DNA from: Albifimbria verrucaria
Taxonomy: Eukaryota > Ascomycota > Sordariomycetes > Hypocreales > Stachybotryaceae
Assembly (NCBI GenBank): GCA_020081605.1
Contig: JAHREC010000062.1
Coordinates: forward strand, 5,014,577-5,078,576
Reading direction: 5' to 3'
Length of the DNA stretch: 64,000 nt
The notes under the pieces were generated by a model that saw only the letters and a program-made list of their open reading frames with translations, made no database searches and was not told where the DNA came from. Every line of letters begins with the position of its first letter. Position 1 is the stretch's first letter. The position numbers were made by a program, and so were the translations under genes. Of this stretch, positions 21,752-32,389 are shown piece by piece.

Positions 21752-22627
21752 TTAGACCAGTGACGTATCTAAACCATAACGCCGAGAGAAGATACCATCT
21801 AAGAGCCAGGTTAATCCAAGCTTCTCAACCCACCATAATGGAGCGATCCCAGTCCCGCACCAGACCTCCCTCGGTGGACTTTTCCTCGCCACCCTCTCAA
21901 CAACATATTGAGCATATACTTCTGTTGGCTGCGGTATGTAACCAGGTTCCCGTTCCCATCCTGCAGCAATTCTATCCGAAATCGATTTATACAGCGAACC
22001 ATCAGCGAAAGTCATTCGTTGAGAGTACATTGGTGTCGCCACAGCACCAGTCATCACGTACACGACGTGACACCCGAAGGGCTGGAGTTCAAGTCGTAAA
22101 ATTTTGGAATACATCTCCACGGCGCCTTTAGTTGCATTGTAAGTCGCATTGGTGGGTACTTGTACGCGGCTCGCGCCGCTTCCAGTGATGGCGATCGTCC
22201 CTTTGGCTGCAACCAGGAGCCTCGATAAGGCGCGTGTAAGTGCAATAACAGCAATGACGTTCCCTTCAAACATCCGGATGTCGCGACTGCGAATATAGGG
22301 CTGCTCTTCGCCTGCGGCTATAACCCTCTCTTCGTCCTCATCGTAGTCAATGGCCATGCTCATGGATCGCACGCCTGCATTATGGTATAGGCAGTCTAGC
22401 TTGCCTCCTTGCTCACAAGAAATCTGTTCCCGGACGGCAAAGACGTCTTTCGCGTCCATAATATCAAGTTTGAGCAGCTTGATATTGGAAACGCCTTCTA
22501 AATTAGCCATCTTCCCGGTGTTTCGAGCTGTTGCGTAGACTGTCCATCCTCTTTTGGCGAATTCAAGGGCGAGAGCATTGCCAATTGTAGACTCTGAACA
22601 GCCGGTTACCAGTACCGACTTCCCCAT
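21752..22627 (-). CDS. Short-chain dehydrogenase/reductase, intact
   Basis: A single-exon, 291-residue SDR with an uninterrupted frame. The N-terminal Rossmann motif is VLVTGCSESTIGNALALEFA (residues 5-24), the NAG motif is in LYHNAGVRS, and the active site is YNATKGA (YxxxK) about 14 residues after ITGSGASR. The glycine-rich motif (TGCS-STIG) and the C-terminal extension resemble fungal Ayr1-like 1-acyl-dihydroxyacetone-phosphate reductases and related lipid or ketone reductases. Substrate is unproven. The C-terminal region (IAPLWWVEKLGLTWLLDGIF) is hydrophobic and may contact membrane. It is one of only two unbroken enzyme genes among the decayed genes of the first 29 kb, on the same strand as the FAD oxidoreductase 1.2 kb upstream, but separated from it by a RIP-affected block, so a shared pathway is speculative. 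Confidence 0.9.
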   Translation of the reverse strand: MGKSVLVTGCSESTIGNALALEFAKRGWTVYATARNTGKMANLEGVSNIKLLKLDIMDAKDVFAVREQISCEQGGKLDCLYHNAGVRSMSMAIDYDEDEERVIAAGEEQPYIRSRDIRMFEGNVIAVIALTRALSRLLVAAKGTIAITGSGASRVQVPTNATYNATKGAVEMYSKILRLELQPFGCHVVYVMTGAVATPMYSQRMTFADGSLYKSISDRIAAGWEREPGYIPQPTEVYAQYVVERVARKSPPREVWCGTGIAPLWWVEKLGLTWLLDGIFSRRYGLDTSLV

Positions 22628-23129
22628 TGATTAGGTGTTACGAGCTCAAGGTTTAGCCTTGGTACAGGGCGGATAGCATCAGAGGGCAGGCTCAGATCAA
22701 TTTGCAGTCGAGAGGTTCACTAGCATTTCATTAGTCTAAAGTAAGTGCCTTTATATACAATAGTCATCACTCACCTTGCGCGGATAGTATGTTAAAGCTT
22801 TCGTGGGAGATAATTGGGGAGCAGTTAAAATAAGAGAATCGCTTGGAGCGAGGATCTCGGCCAATAAAGTCAGGCAGCATGTGTGAAGCCATATTTATAC
22901 TGCTACCCGACCTCCTTATCCGAGGGAATGATCTTGCTTGTTATGGTAGTTGTTCTGTGCCTGAATAGTGAAGCGGATGCGGGTGAATACAATAGCCCGA
23001 CGGAATACGGGTGCGCTTGTTCGCCCGCTAAGGCTGAAGATCTGCTCGAGGTGTACCGAGGCTTTTTCCTCCTTTGGAAAGGTCACGGCCCAAGATGTGG
23101 ACCTAGGACAACATCTAGTATTGTAGTAA
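22628..23129. other. SDR 5' region, no further gene recognised
   Basis: Presumed SDR promoter. A 91-codon plus-strand frame (22883-23158) starts with a hydrophobic segment but has no recognisable features and runs into the dispersed repeat. Confidence 0.35.
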
Positions 23130-23640
23130 ACAATATTTATACATATTCACCAGCCTAAAATTATATATGAGGCTTGAATAACTAAGATAAGCTATATTGT
23201 ATTATTTTTAAAAACTGATATTTATATTAAATATATATTATATTAATTAATTTATATAAATATTAAAAAAGAAATATGATAGTTAAAATATTCTATAAAA
23301 TATTATTTCTTTAAGTAAATAGTTTAATAGTATATTATTTATTATATATATATTAGATTTATTCTTAGAGTATAAATAATATAATAATCTATATTAAAAT
23401 CAGTTGTATATAGAAGTTTATTTAATTAAGTATAAAATTTAAAATATTTTAAAAAATATATTTTATATAATAAAATAAAAGTTAAAAACTTTTCAAAAAA
23501 ATAATTAATATATAAGATATAAAATAATAATTAATTTAGTTTAATAGGATATAGGAAAGTTTATATCTTTTTAGATTCTCTCGTTATCGATCAATATAAT
23601 ACGAGTTAGATCCCGTGCTAATTCACCAAGGCGCATTATA
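23130..23640 (+). repeat. Dispersed repeat copy C running into an AT-rich block
   Basis: 23130-23275 aligns with copies A and B, but nearly every C and G has become T or A: AACTAAGATAAGCTATATTG against AACTAAGACAAGCTGCATTG. It continues without a break into about 300 bp of almost pure A+T (23200-23560). This is the heaviest mutated of the three copies and shows the RIP direction clearly. Confidence 0.75.
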
Positions 23641-23796
23641 TAGTTAAATATATTCATCTTTCTCGTGACTCTTTGCTTCGCAGCTAGTGTGGCACTCTTC
23701 CACTACAAGAACCTTCCCAGTAAATATCTGTTCCTCCTTTCCCTAATACACTAGGTTAAGCACTATAGAAATGCATAAGAATAACATTTATAGACC

Positions 23797-25188
23797 TTAT
23801 GGGTTTAGTTTTGGACTCGCCCATGTCCGGAGATACGTGGTGTCTTTATTAAACACCCGGTCAAGTCTTAAAATTAGAGGGAACCACTCGGGGTCTTCAC
23901 CAGTCGTCATCCGCTGCACAAGTGCTTCAGCGCAGCGAAATGCCATAGCCATACCGTGACCATTCATACCTACCGACATCCACAGGCCCTCTTCTCCTGG
24001 CACATGTCCCACCAAAGGGAATCTATCGGGCGTGTATGCAACGATTCCTGTCCAGTCTCTGATTTGCTCACCCTCCTCGCCCCAATTCTCCCGACCAAAC
24101 AACTCAACCGCACCATGCCGAAGGTAGTTGGCGATTGCCGGATGGATGACCGAGTCATCAGTCGTATTCATCTCTCGAGTTTTTGAAAGACTTTTCGCCC
24201 CACCATATAGCACATCACCCTCGCCTTTTAGGCCTACTGCTCGCGATGTAAAGTACTCTCCCGTCTCACGATCAATCATGTTGATCGTTTTCTGGAGCGT
24301 GGGGTGGCCCTCGATATTCTTCCCAGGACGGAATGCCGCGACCTGGTTCCGTGCTGGAACCAAGAACTTTGTGGCAGCCAGCCCTGCGTGCAGCGTGTTT
24401 GTATAAGCATTTGTGGCCAGAACAACCTTTTTGGCTTTCACTGTGCCTCTTTCCGACTCAACCACCCAACTATCCCCATCCTTGACGACCTGAGTGACGA
24501 GCGTGTTTGTCTGCAGATTGAGGCCTTTCTCGAGACCCAACTCGAGCATGCGGCACACTAGCAGATATGGATTTTGCGTATGAGCCTCGAAGCTCATCGA
24601 GCCTACAATACCGGGAATGCCAAAATATTTTATCGCCTCCTCCCCATGTCGTGCAGTAAGTTTCATCGGTGGAATTATGTGGGGTCTTTTCTGTTGCAGC
24701 TCGTCTCTGAATCTTTTGGCTTCAAGCGCCTTAGCCCAGCCTTCTTCAGTAACGTAGATATCGGCCGTCTCCAGATCCTTGAAATCGCACTCAACCTCGT
24801 GCTCGCGCACAAAGTCGACAATATCTTGAACGTTCTGCAGCTCCAACCGCTCAAATTTCAGCGCCTCATCCTCGCCAAACGCTTCGCAGTTGCGCTTGAA
24901 TTGCGACCACCACCCCGCACGGCAGTGGCCGCCGTTTCTGCCCGACGCGCCTGAAGCTGCCGTGCGGGCCTCGAGCATCAAGACGCTAGCGTTGGGATCG
25001 CGCGACAACAGTTTGTATGCTACAGCCGCGCCTGACACTCCGGATCCTACTATCACATAATCGAACGTGCTCGAAGTGGGAAGCTCAGGAGTCGTGCGGT
25101 GGTTGGCGATCGCGTGATGTGGCAGCTGCCAGTACGACTCTGTGGGATGCGGATGAGGAAATCCGGGGATGTATTCTCCACCTCCCAT
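23797..25188 (-). CDS. FAD-dependent oxidoreductase (DAO family), intact
   Basis: An uninterrupted 463-residue single-exon gene of the D-amino-acid-oxidase-like (DAO) superfamily. The FAD-binding dinucleotide fold is at residues 43-60 (YVIVGSGVSGAAVAYKLL) and is followed by the acidic ribose-binding segment LMLEARTAASGASGRNGGH, a pattern typical of fungal gamma-glutamylputrescine/amine oxidase-like and glycine/sarcosine oxidase-like enzymes. The C-terminal FAD contact GLWMSVGMNGHGMAMAFRCA is present. It would oxidise an amine or amino acid and release H2O2; substrate not predictable. No signal peptide or obvious C-terminal peroxisomal SKL was seen (it ends ASPKLNP). Start at 25188 is supported by the fold beginning about 40 residues in. 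GC-richer than its surroundings and free of the frame breaks seen in neighbours, it is probably functional. Confidence 0.92.
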   Translation of the reverse strand: MGGGEYIPGFPHPHPTESYWQLPHHAIANHRTTPELPTSSTFDYVIVGSGVSGAAVAYKLLSRDPNASVLMLEARTAASGASGRNGGHCRAGWWSQFKRNCEAFGEDEALKFERLELQNVQDIVDFVREHEVECDFKDLETADIYVTEEGWAKALEAKRFRDELQQKRPHIIPPMKLTARHGEEAIKYFGIPGIVGSMSFEAHTQNPYLLVCRMLELGLEKGLNLQTNTLVTQVVKDGDSWVVESERGTVKAKKVVLATNAYTNTLHAGLAATKFLVPARNQVAAFRPGKNIEGHPTLQKTINMIDRETGEYFTSRAVGLKGEGDVLYGGAKSLSKTREMNTTDDSVIHPAIANYLRHGAVELFGRENWGEEGEQIRDWTGIVAYTPDRFPLVGHVPGEEGLWMSVGMNGHGMAMAFRCAEALVQRMTTGEDPEWFPLILRLDRVFNKDTTYLRTWASPKLNP

Positions 25189-26302
25189 GGCTGAAGTGGT
25201 GCGGAGGAACTTGAGATGCTCTTTGAGCTAATAAAGCAGTCTTTTTAAGAAAGGCAAACGAGCAGGCCGAAGTGACCGAGACAGAGATATAGGGGACGTA
25301 ATAGTGGCAAACCGTATGGTTTTGGTAATCTGATTGCTTTGTATCCTTTGCTCCATTAAAATCCTCCTGCTGCAGACAGGGGTTACACATCTGCCTAGCT
25401 GCTATCTTCTGTCTGCATTGCTCCATAATTATAACACTAGTAATTTATATAATTGGTTTGGTCGGCTCCCGGCATTAATCCTTTGCATAACACTTATTAA
25501 TCGGTTAAGTAATAGCTATAGGAACTTGAGATCTTTACCTCTTTTACTATTATTGGGAACTATTAACCCGTGATTTGGGGCATGGACTATATTTTTATTG
25601 CAAATATGCCCCAGACTCCTCGCCTCGGGAATTTTGGAAATCCCTGCACTGAGCTTTAAACTAGAGATATCATCTTTAGTTACGCGAAAAGTTATTAACA
25701 ATATATGCCGGGCCAGTGCCGGGATGTAGAGTTATCTGGAAAAGCCTTGAGTGAACAGCTGTGCCTTGATAGCGAAGTCTGCACGAGACTACATTTTCTA
25801 ATATTGTGATGCTCTGTCGATTTTGTTATGTCCAATGATGAACCGCAAAACATAGTCTGACCAAGGGGTATCTGCCAGGTCAGTGGCCCCTCATATGACC
25901 TTCGTATCAGATAGTATAATCTATTTCCTGTATGTTTCAATCTGTACTGATTAAGTGTTGTAGCTCTAACCTGCAAGACTCGGGCAATATTCAAAGATAG
26001 CATACACAGCTAGTATACATCATAAGAGAACAGAATCATGTCAAAGTGTCGAACACTAAACTCCCTATTTGAATCCTGACTGATCACGGTACGTATCAAG
26101 GGTGATATCTTGTATCGGGGATGGTGCCGTTCTACGGTGCCGTCATGGTATCTACTAGCTTAATAACTTGCTTAAGTTTCCTGGATATTGTCTTCGGCAA
26201 ACCGATCAATTAGGGAGGTTCTATTGCCTTTCTTCCCATCATCGCCACCCGTGTGTTTATGTATCCGTACGTGTCCAGACATTTGGACCCCTATAGACAT
26301 AT
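25189..26302. other. Intergenic, no gene recognised
   Basis: Promoter side of the oxidoreductase gene, then about 1 kb without a recognisable gene. Open frames such as 25695-26003 (minus) have no domain or start context. Confidence 0.4.
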
Positions 26303-26535
26303 GAAGCTATAAGTATATAAACAGGAGTTTTCTCCTAGTCACTAGCTAGAAGATTACTAATTATTAATAATATATAGTCACCGAGCTACACTTAACCTGA
26401 GTTCCCAAAGGTAACTCAATCGACTAATGATAACTATATGATATTGCTTTAAGTTAAAATAAGCCCTGTTTACTTATGACAATAACCTGATCTTACCTAC
26501 CCTATACCCGTCACATTGCATAGAACAACCAGGAT
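26303..26535 (-). mobile_element. LTR fragment, least-mutated copy
   Basis: About 230 bp matching, in reverse complement, the LTRs at about 33.2 kb and 40.8 kb and, in the same orientation, the copy at 29.87-30.30 kb. Landmarks are ATTACTAATTATTAATAATA, ATATTGCTTTAAGTTAAAAT, ACCTACCCTATACC and GCATAGAACAACC. It keeps many C and G bases that are T or A in the other copies, so it approximates the pre-RIP sequence. Its left end is truncated; no internal region adjoins it. Confidence 0.7.
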
Positions 26536-27842
26536 CGTCACAAACCAAATTACCTCGCGATCAACAATTGAAGGAGAAAAGTCAGAACGCAAGCAAAGAG
26601 CACGTATTGCATACCAAAACGACGATGGATTCAAGACTTTGCAGCTCAGAGGTCGAATAATCAATTTGGCACTCATAGTCACGCAAACACCACCGCGTCA
26701 ACGCGTTTACTTCTATCATGTCTCGAACAACCAGTATTTTATAGCGCCTGAACAACGACGAGGAGCTTGCCAAGTATGCCAGATATCCTTGGTAAAGCTT
26801 TACTGTGCTGCCTGTAGTTGTTCGTTGTCTAGTAGTTCATTCTACGCAACAATGCAGCTCGATTCAACCTATTCGCCTCGGGATGTCTTCTGCGTGGCTG
26901 CGCTACTCGTAGTTCTGAACGATACGAGCAATATCACCTTCTCCGGCAACAAATCCATGGCCGAGCTCGGCGAGCAACTCAACTTCCAAGTATCCAGAGC
27001 CTCCGTTCCGGCCACTTCCCCGCTCAAGATGGTGCAGTTCGGCCCAAGCGTACCTGATTTCCATTCTTCTTGGGTACAGGCTGAGAGCTTCAACATGCTG
27101 TGAGAGTCGTCCAGGCCCATTTTCTCTACCACCCTCTCGATCTGGGCGCGGCCGGGAAGCTGTAGCTCGGATGTGCCGATTGCAGAACTATGCAACTTAA
27201 TTTTTATCTCAGTAAGTGTTTAGGAAGCCCGCTGGGCTGAATTCGTCGGGACGTATCGTCAGAGAGCCAGAGTGCCGAGGCAGGACGCACCGATTAGGGC
27301 CTTTGGAGGATGGATGTGGGCATGCCATGCCAACGTAGGGCAGCTGATGTTACACTGGCCAGCCAATCCTCGCAGCATTACACAGGCTCCTGGGACCTAG
27401 CCGCTGTACACTACCATCAGCTAGCACATTGTATATATATCTACGTCCGGGCAAAAGAAATCGGGTTCCTAGACTATGTAGGGCTATGGTAAATCCAATG
27501 TAGCAACCTGGATATTCCCCAGATAATTATCTAAAAAGCAAGGCTCAGTAACTAGGTTCAGAATATAATAAATGAAGCAAATTCAGAATGCGAGCGCTTC
27601 AAACAAGCAAATACATTTATGTTGCTTCAATAAATAGTTACCAAATGCCCTGTTGACGTGGATACGGCATTATTGGGGCTAGAGTGACGAACGAAGAACA
27701 AGAGGCACAAGGATGTATAATAAGCTAGGCTAGACAATAGTTAGGGTCGAATTTTAATCTATATCCACAACCTTGTAGTCGTTATAATAACGGACTTACT
27801 TTCCTATAATTTAAAAGGACTGTCTAAAAGCACTTTAGTCCC
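26536..27842. other. No identified gene; coding-like GC-rich patch on the minus strand
   Basis: On the minus strand, 26869-27195 is more GC-rich than its flanks and reads SELQLPGRAQIERVVEKMG in one frame and YLEVELLAELGHGFVAGEGD in another, so it may be the end of a decayed gene, but no family is recognised. 27200-27840 shows nothing. Confidence 0.3.
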
Positions 27843-28790
27843 CTAGTTCCTTCGAATTTGAGATGCAGCCCTGAGAGGTTCTGTAATCCAGCTTTGATCC
27901 AAGTCGTCTGGATTATCACCCTGCGAAGTGAACCAGGCAATTTCAAACCCCAAAACCTTTGGATCCTTGGGGAACTGGAATGAAGACACCTTGTCGTAGT
28001 CTGCGTTTCCAATATAGAAAGCATCTGACTCTGAAACAATAACCCGATGGCCCTTGTCGAGGATCGTCTGGGTTGTGCCCTTGTGCCAAGTTTGAATGAT
28101 CCAGTCTTTGTCAAGTTGAATATTCTTCCCGAATCTGTTAGGGGTCGTCCCATAAGATGACTGATTTAGTTGGTTGGAGAGTCTTGAGCCAATTGAGAAA
28201 GTTGTTGAAGAGTTTGTTATCGTCCGCTGTGTTCCATATGTATGCGACTTCGTCGCCGCCAAAGTGATGCATGGAAGATCCGAAATACCCGTTGACTGTG
28301 GAAACCAAACTTTGTATATAATCGTATACTTTCTGGTTGCTCTCCTGATGTCAAGTTGCGCCTCCGGACTTTTCAAGTCAGGTTTGCCAACGACCAAATC
28401 CTTGTCCCAATAGCCCCTTGTAGAATGCTGTCAGGATATGTCGGGAAATTCTGAAGGAATGTAACGTACCAGATATCACTATGGCCAGGCATGTCTGTCT
28501 CTGGATACACAAGAATGTCCAGGTTCTTCGCATAAGATATCACGTCCTCAATATCACTGGGTGTGTAGTATGTGTGAGTGTCGCTGAACGTAAGGCTTAC
28601 GTTTGTCAGGCCGCCATCAGCAGGCCATAACAACGGAAAGCTCTGTGCATCGTATATATGCCAATGGAAGACATTAAAGTTGTATTGATGGAGCAAGGTT
28701 AGCAGGTGGAAGATGGCTTTTACAGGGAAGAACTTTCTGCCTGTGTCTAGCATGAAGCCACGGTGGGGATATAAATCCGAAGCCATGGTT
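27843..28790 (-). pseudogene. GH20 beta-N-acetylhexosaminidase, 5'-truncated and frameshifted
   Basis: Most of a GH20 catalytic domain. Reading from 28790: PHRGFMLDTGRKFFPVKAI, NVFHWHIYDAQSFPLLWP, VYPETDMPGHS, then an intron of uncertain borders (about 28420-28480), RGYWDKDLVVGKPDL and VYDYIQSL. The catalytic HxGGDE box reads MHHFGGDEVAYIWN, with the Asp-Glu pair intact. It ends DWIIQTW, GFEIAWFTSQGDNPDD and ITEPLRAASQIRR. Three one-base breaks are seen near 28330 (A run), at 28141-28144 (GGGG on the plus strand) and at 28128-28130 (CCC). The two latter, each with one base added, give WDDPLTDSGKNIQLDKDW, the expected family sequence. The N-terminal GH20b-type domain is absent: the gene stops at about 28790, 0.2 kb from the AT island. 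Role would be chitin-oligomer hydrolysis. Confidence 0.85.
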
Positions 28791-28920
28791 GGGATTCTAA
28801 AGAAGGATAATAAGCTAGAATGGGGTTTAAGAGAGAGGATTTCAAGTAATTATATAAAAGGAAAAAAGATACCTAAGTGGAGCTTTAGGTTAGAGTGGCT
28901 TATTAATCGAGATCCTATAG

Positions 28921-28960
28921 AATCCTACGAAATCCTACGAAATCCTACTAAATCCTACGA
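28921..28960. repeat. 10-bp tandem repeat, four copies
   Basis: Four copies of AATCCTACGA (the third ends CTA), sitting between the truncated GH20 gene and the AT island. Confidence 0.9.
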
Positions 28961-28989
28961 AGCTTTATACTAGGTTAATCTCTAGTGAT

Positions 28990-30300
28990 TACTTAGGCTC
29001 CTTCCGATTTTAATTTTTTTAGCTATATATTTTAATCTATCTCTAGTGGGGTTTTAAAATTAATAGAATAATAATATTAAGCTATATAAATATAATATAT
29101 AAATTAATTAATTTTATATAATAAATTATAAATAATATTAAAAAGTAATAAAATATTATAATATAAAAATATATATAATAAAAAGAATAATATTAAATAA
29201 AAATAAATTAAATATTAAATAAAATAAAATATATTATATTTTTAAAATTAATATTTTAAAAATTAATAAAATATGAAAAATAAAAATAGATATATATATA
29301 TTAAAAATATTAAAAAATATAAAAAAATATAAAAAATAATTAAATTTAAAATTAAATTTAAAAAAATAAATATAATATATATAAAAAGATTATATTTTAA
29401 AAAATTATAAAAAGAATAATTATATATAAGAAGAATATATAATAATTTAAAAATATATATTATATAATTCTTAAAAAGAATAAAAAAATAAAATATAAAT
29501 TTATTTTTAAAATTATATATAATATATATAATTAAAAGATTAATTAATTTATATATATATATTAATTAATTATATATATATATAATAAAGTTATTTAAAA
29601 ATATATAGTATATAATATAAAAAATAATATTTAATTTTAATATATATTAAATAAATATATATAAAGAAATTAAAATAATTAAAAATATATTAAAATAAAT
29701 TAATTTAATATTTAGAAAATAATTAAAAATTATATATTTTATTTTTTATTAAATTATAAATAAAATAAAAGCTTATATTATAAAAAATCTTATAAAAGAA
29801 AATTCTTTATATATAATAAAAATTTAATAATTATATTTTATAAAATAATAAAATAATATTATAAAATAAATTTATATATAATATTAAATTAATAAATAAT
29901 AATAAAAAAATATTATATAAAAGTAATTAATATAATTAATATAATAATATTATAAAGCTTAATAAAATATTAATATATAAATTAAAAGAAATTAATAATA
30001 AAAGAATTTAATTAAATTATTATTCTTTAAAAATAAATAAATATTTTATAATATAAATATTAATATATAAATAAAAGTTTTCTTTTAATTATTAATTAAA
30101 AAACTATTAACTATTAATAATATATAATTATTAAACTATACTTAATTTAAATTCTTAAAAATAATTTATTTAATTAATAATAATTATATAATATTACTTT
30201 AAGTTAAAATAAGCTTTATTTACTTATATAAGAATAATTATTTAATCTTACCTACTCTATACCTATCCTATAGTATAGAATAACCCTGATTATTATAATT
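28990..30300 (-). mobile_element. AT island with an inverted LTR copy at about 29870-30300
   Basis: About 1.3 kb of nearly pure A+T, A-rich on the plus strand. The right-hand 430 bp aligns, as reverse complement, with the LTRs at 33.2 and 40.8 kb (TTACTTTAAGTTAAAATAAG, CTTACCTACTCTATACC, GTATAGAATAACCCTG). The remainder is probably internal sequence of the same element in opposite orientation. RIP has removed essentially all coding information. Confidence 0.65.
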
Positions 30301-30442
30301 TAAATATCGAGGAATACCCATTCTGGAAATTTCTCAACGTTAACACTCTTAACACGACGCGTTTCGTCTAATGGCAATAGACTCTGCTCGATAGCACACC
30401 CACACGGAATATCATCGCGGTGTATGGGAAGGTCCGGTAATA
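30301..30442. other. Junction between AT island and caspase gene 3' end
   Basis: Normal-composition sequence resumes abruptly at about 30300. Nothing was recognised. Confidence 0.4.
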
Positions 30443-32345
30443 TTAATCCGTCCCAGGTGGGGGCTCAATCATCGTGTTTGCTCCAACTGGCCTAGATGGG
30501 CAGTAGACGCAAGCTCGAATTATTTCATCAACCTCCGAAGAATCTTCCGGAGACGCTCCAGGAGATATAAACATTTCCAGTATATGCTGAACTGGATGCT
30601 CTCTCGAAGCCTTCTCGCCATTTCTGTTGTCTGTGGGGTAGAGCCTCTCGATGTCCCAAGTGGTGTTCAGACAGATGAATGTGACCCATACAGGCTTAGG
30701 CAACTTATTGACGAAAGATAAGACTATTTCCTGGCCTTCTAAGACCTCATATCGTCCGGATTAACTTCGTGCAATTGGCTGTCCCGTGCACTTCAGCAGA
30801 AGTTGGCAAGTCATGTTTTTCGATGAGTATATCGTTAAATTCCTTACTATGTGAAGATTTTTATATCCTCGTAACGGGCCAATTGTCGCACAACATAATC
30901 AACCCTTTCTTTGGGTAGCTTATCGGTGACGGGGATCCTAGGAATACGTTCAATCTGCTTTCCTTTGGGAAATTGTATTTGATAGCACTGATCCCTCCGA
31001 TTGCCAGCTCGACATTCGTACCAATCATTTTGTCAACCAAACTGAAGGTCAGCACAGGTAGAGGATGAGATTTTCCTTTCTTTTCTCTGAGGTCAACCCT
31101 GAGATTTGCTAAGGCAGACCCTAGGTCTATATCTACGGCTTTCAGCGACCATCGGGAAAGAACAGCATTGAATTCTGCCAGATTGTCGTCATATAATACA
31201 TCCGTTCTTGATCCATACAGTATTGTTGCATCCGAGTGGAAGTCATACGCCTTCGTGACGCGGACTTGAGCAATGGAAGGAACGGCTGAGTCTTGATCAT
31301 TGTCGTCTGGCGTATTTCTATCGTCCCCGCAATGGGTCGAATAGTATAAATTGTACCTTCGAATATACCTTCAGCTACACCAATCCCAAGAGTGAGTTCT
31401 GAACCTTTTCTACTGAGAATGGGGCAGTGGGGTTGACGGTGTTGTGCCCGGTTACCGAAGAATTCATAGTACCCTTCCCCATATAGCACTGGCACTTGGG
31501 TAAGCCTGCCCAAGCCCATAGTATTTATTTTTCTCGCTGCATATCTTTTCAGGTACTCATACGTCACCGTATTTTTGGAGTCTTGCTGCGCTAGCCCATG
31601 GAGCAGCCAGTACGTTAGAATGCCATGAAACACCTGTCGGCCTTCAATAACAAACTGACGTTCCAGCGCCTTCTCATCGATCCCACAAGCAGTAAGGACA
31701 ATGCAGTTATTGATTTGAGTTATTGGCATTGTGCCACGCTTATATTTAGGAAGGTCGTCATCCGCAGGCTCCTCGCTGCTCTCCATGGCTGTCTCTGCAG
31801 CTTCACAAACTGCTTGAAGCTGACGATCACTCACATGCTCGGTCTCGTCACATCCATTTTCCGTTGTTCGCTCGGCGGTAAGATCATCAGCCTTACGTGT
31901 ACCTGCACCGGTAAAACAGCTGTCCAGGACCACAACAACCCGTATGTGATCTTTCGCCGCCATCAGGCTTCTGATCATGACACCAAGTTGGTATCCATGG
32001 GATATATGCGCCACCTTGAGAGATATCCAAAGGAACTAGCGCGAGTCCTATGTCGGTGTTCCCTTCGCCGCCAATCTTCAGTCGATTTCTGCGTATACCA
32101 TGACCGGAGTAATTTATATAAACAAGGTCGCTATCATGAAGTTTCTCCGCCAAATCGTCAAATACCTTCATAATATGATCATGCATTGGCTATATGTCTT
32201 TATCTTCTTCTTGGGGGACTTTTCATCGCTATCTTCTTTCACGAATGCTGTAAGCATGTAAATGTCACAACCGCCTTCGCTGGCAAAGATATTTGGAGGG
32301 ATTTAGCGAGCCTCATTAAATCGTTTATGCAACCGCGCAAATGAG
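30443..32345 (-). pseudogene. Caspase-like (C14/metacaspase type) protein with DUF4384-like tail, 5'-truncated
   Basis: A fungal caspase-fold protein. From the 5' side: a remnant of the first strand and helix (RGCINDLMRLAKSLQI, about 32340-32290), then HIMKVFDDLAEKLHDSDLVY, the catalytic His in YINYSGHGIRR, LALVPLDISQGGAYI, the catalytic Cys in VVVVLDSCFTGAGT, then NCIVLTACGIDEKA and VFHGILTYWLLHGLA (p10-like). The far C-terminus (EVLEGQEIVLSFVNKLPKPV, then FICLNTTWDIERLYPTD) resembles a DUF4384-type beta domain, a known partner of caspase folds. At least four frame breaks occur: near 32190, 31996-32001, about 31140 and about 30940, with further slips and stops before the tail. The N-terminus is missing where the big AT island begins (about 32350). 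Both catalytic residues are kept. The ancestral role would be regulated proteolysis or cell-death signalling. Confidence 0.8.
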
Positions 32346-32389
32346 GATATCGAATGAGGTCACGCGATTATAAGAGGCGATAGTTAAAG

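Noticed and set aside
26516..27103. 195-codon plus-strand frame
   Set aside because: Begins inside an LTR fragment and continues over a region that looks more coding on the opposite strand; no recognisable domain.
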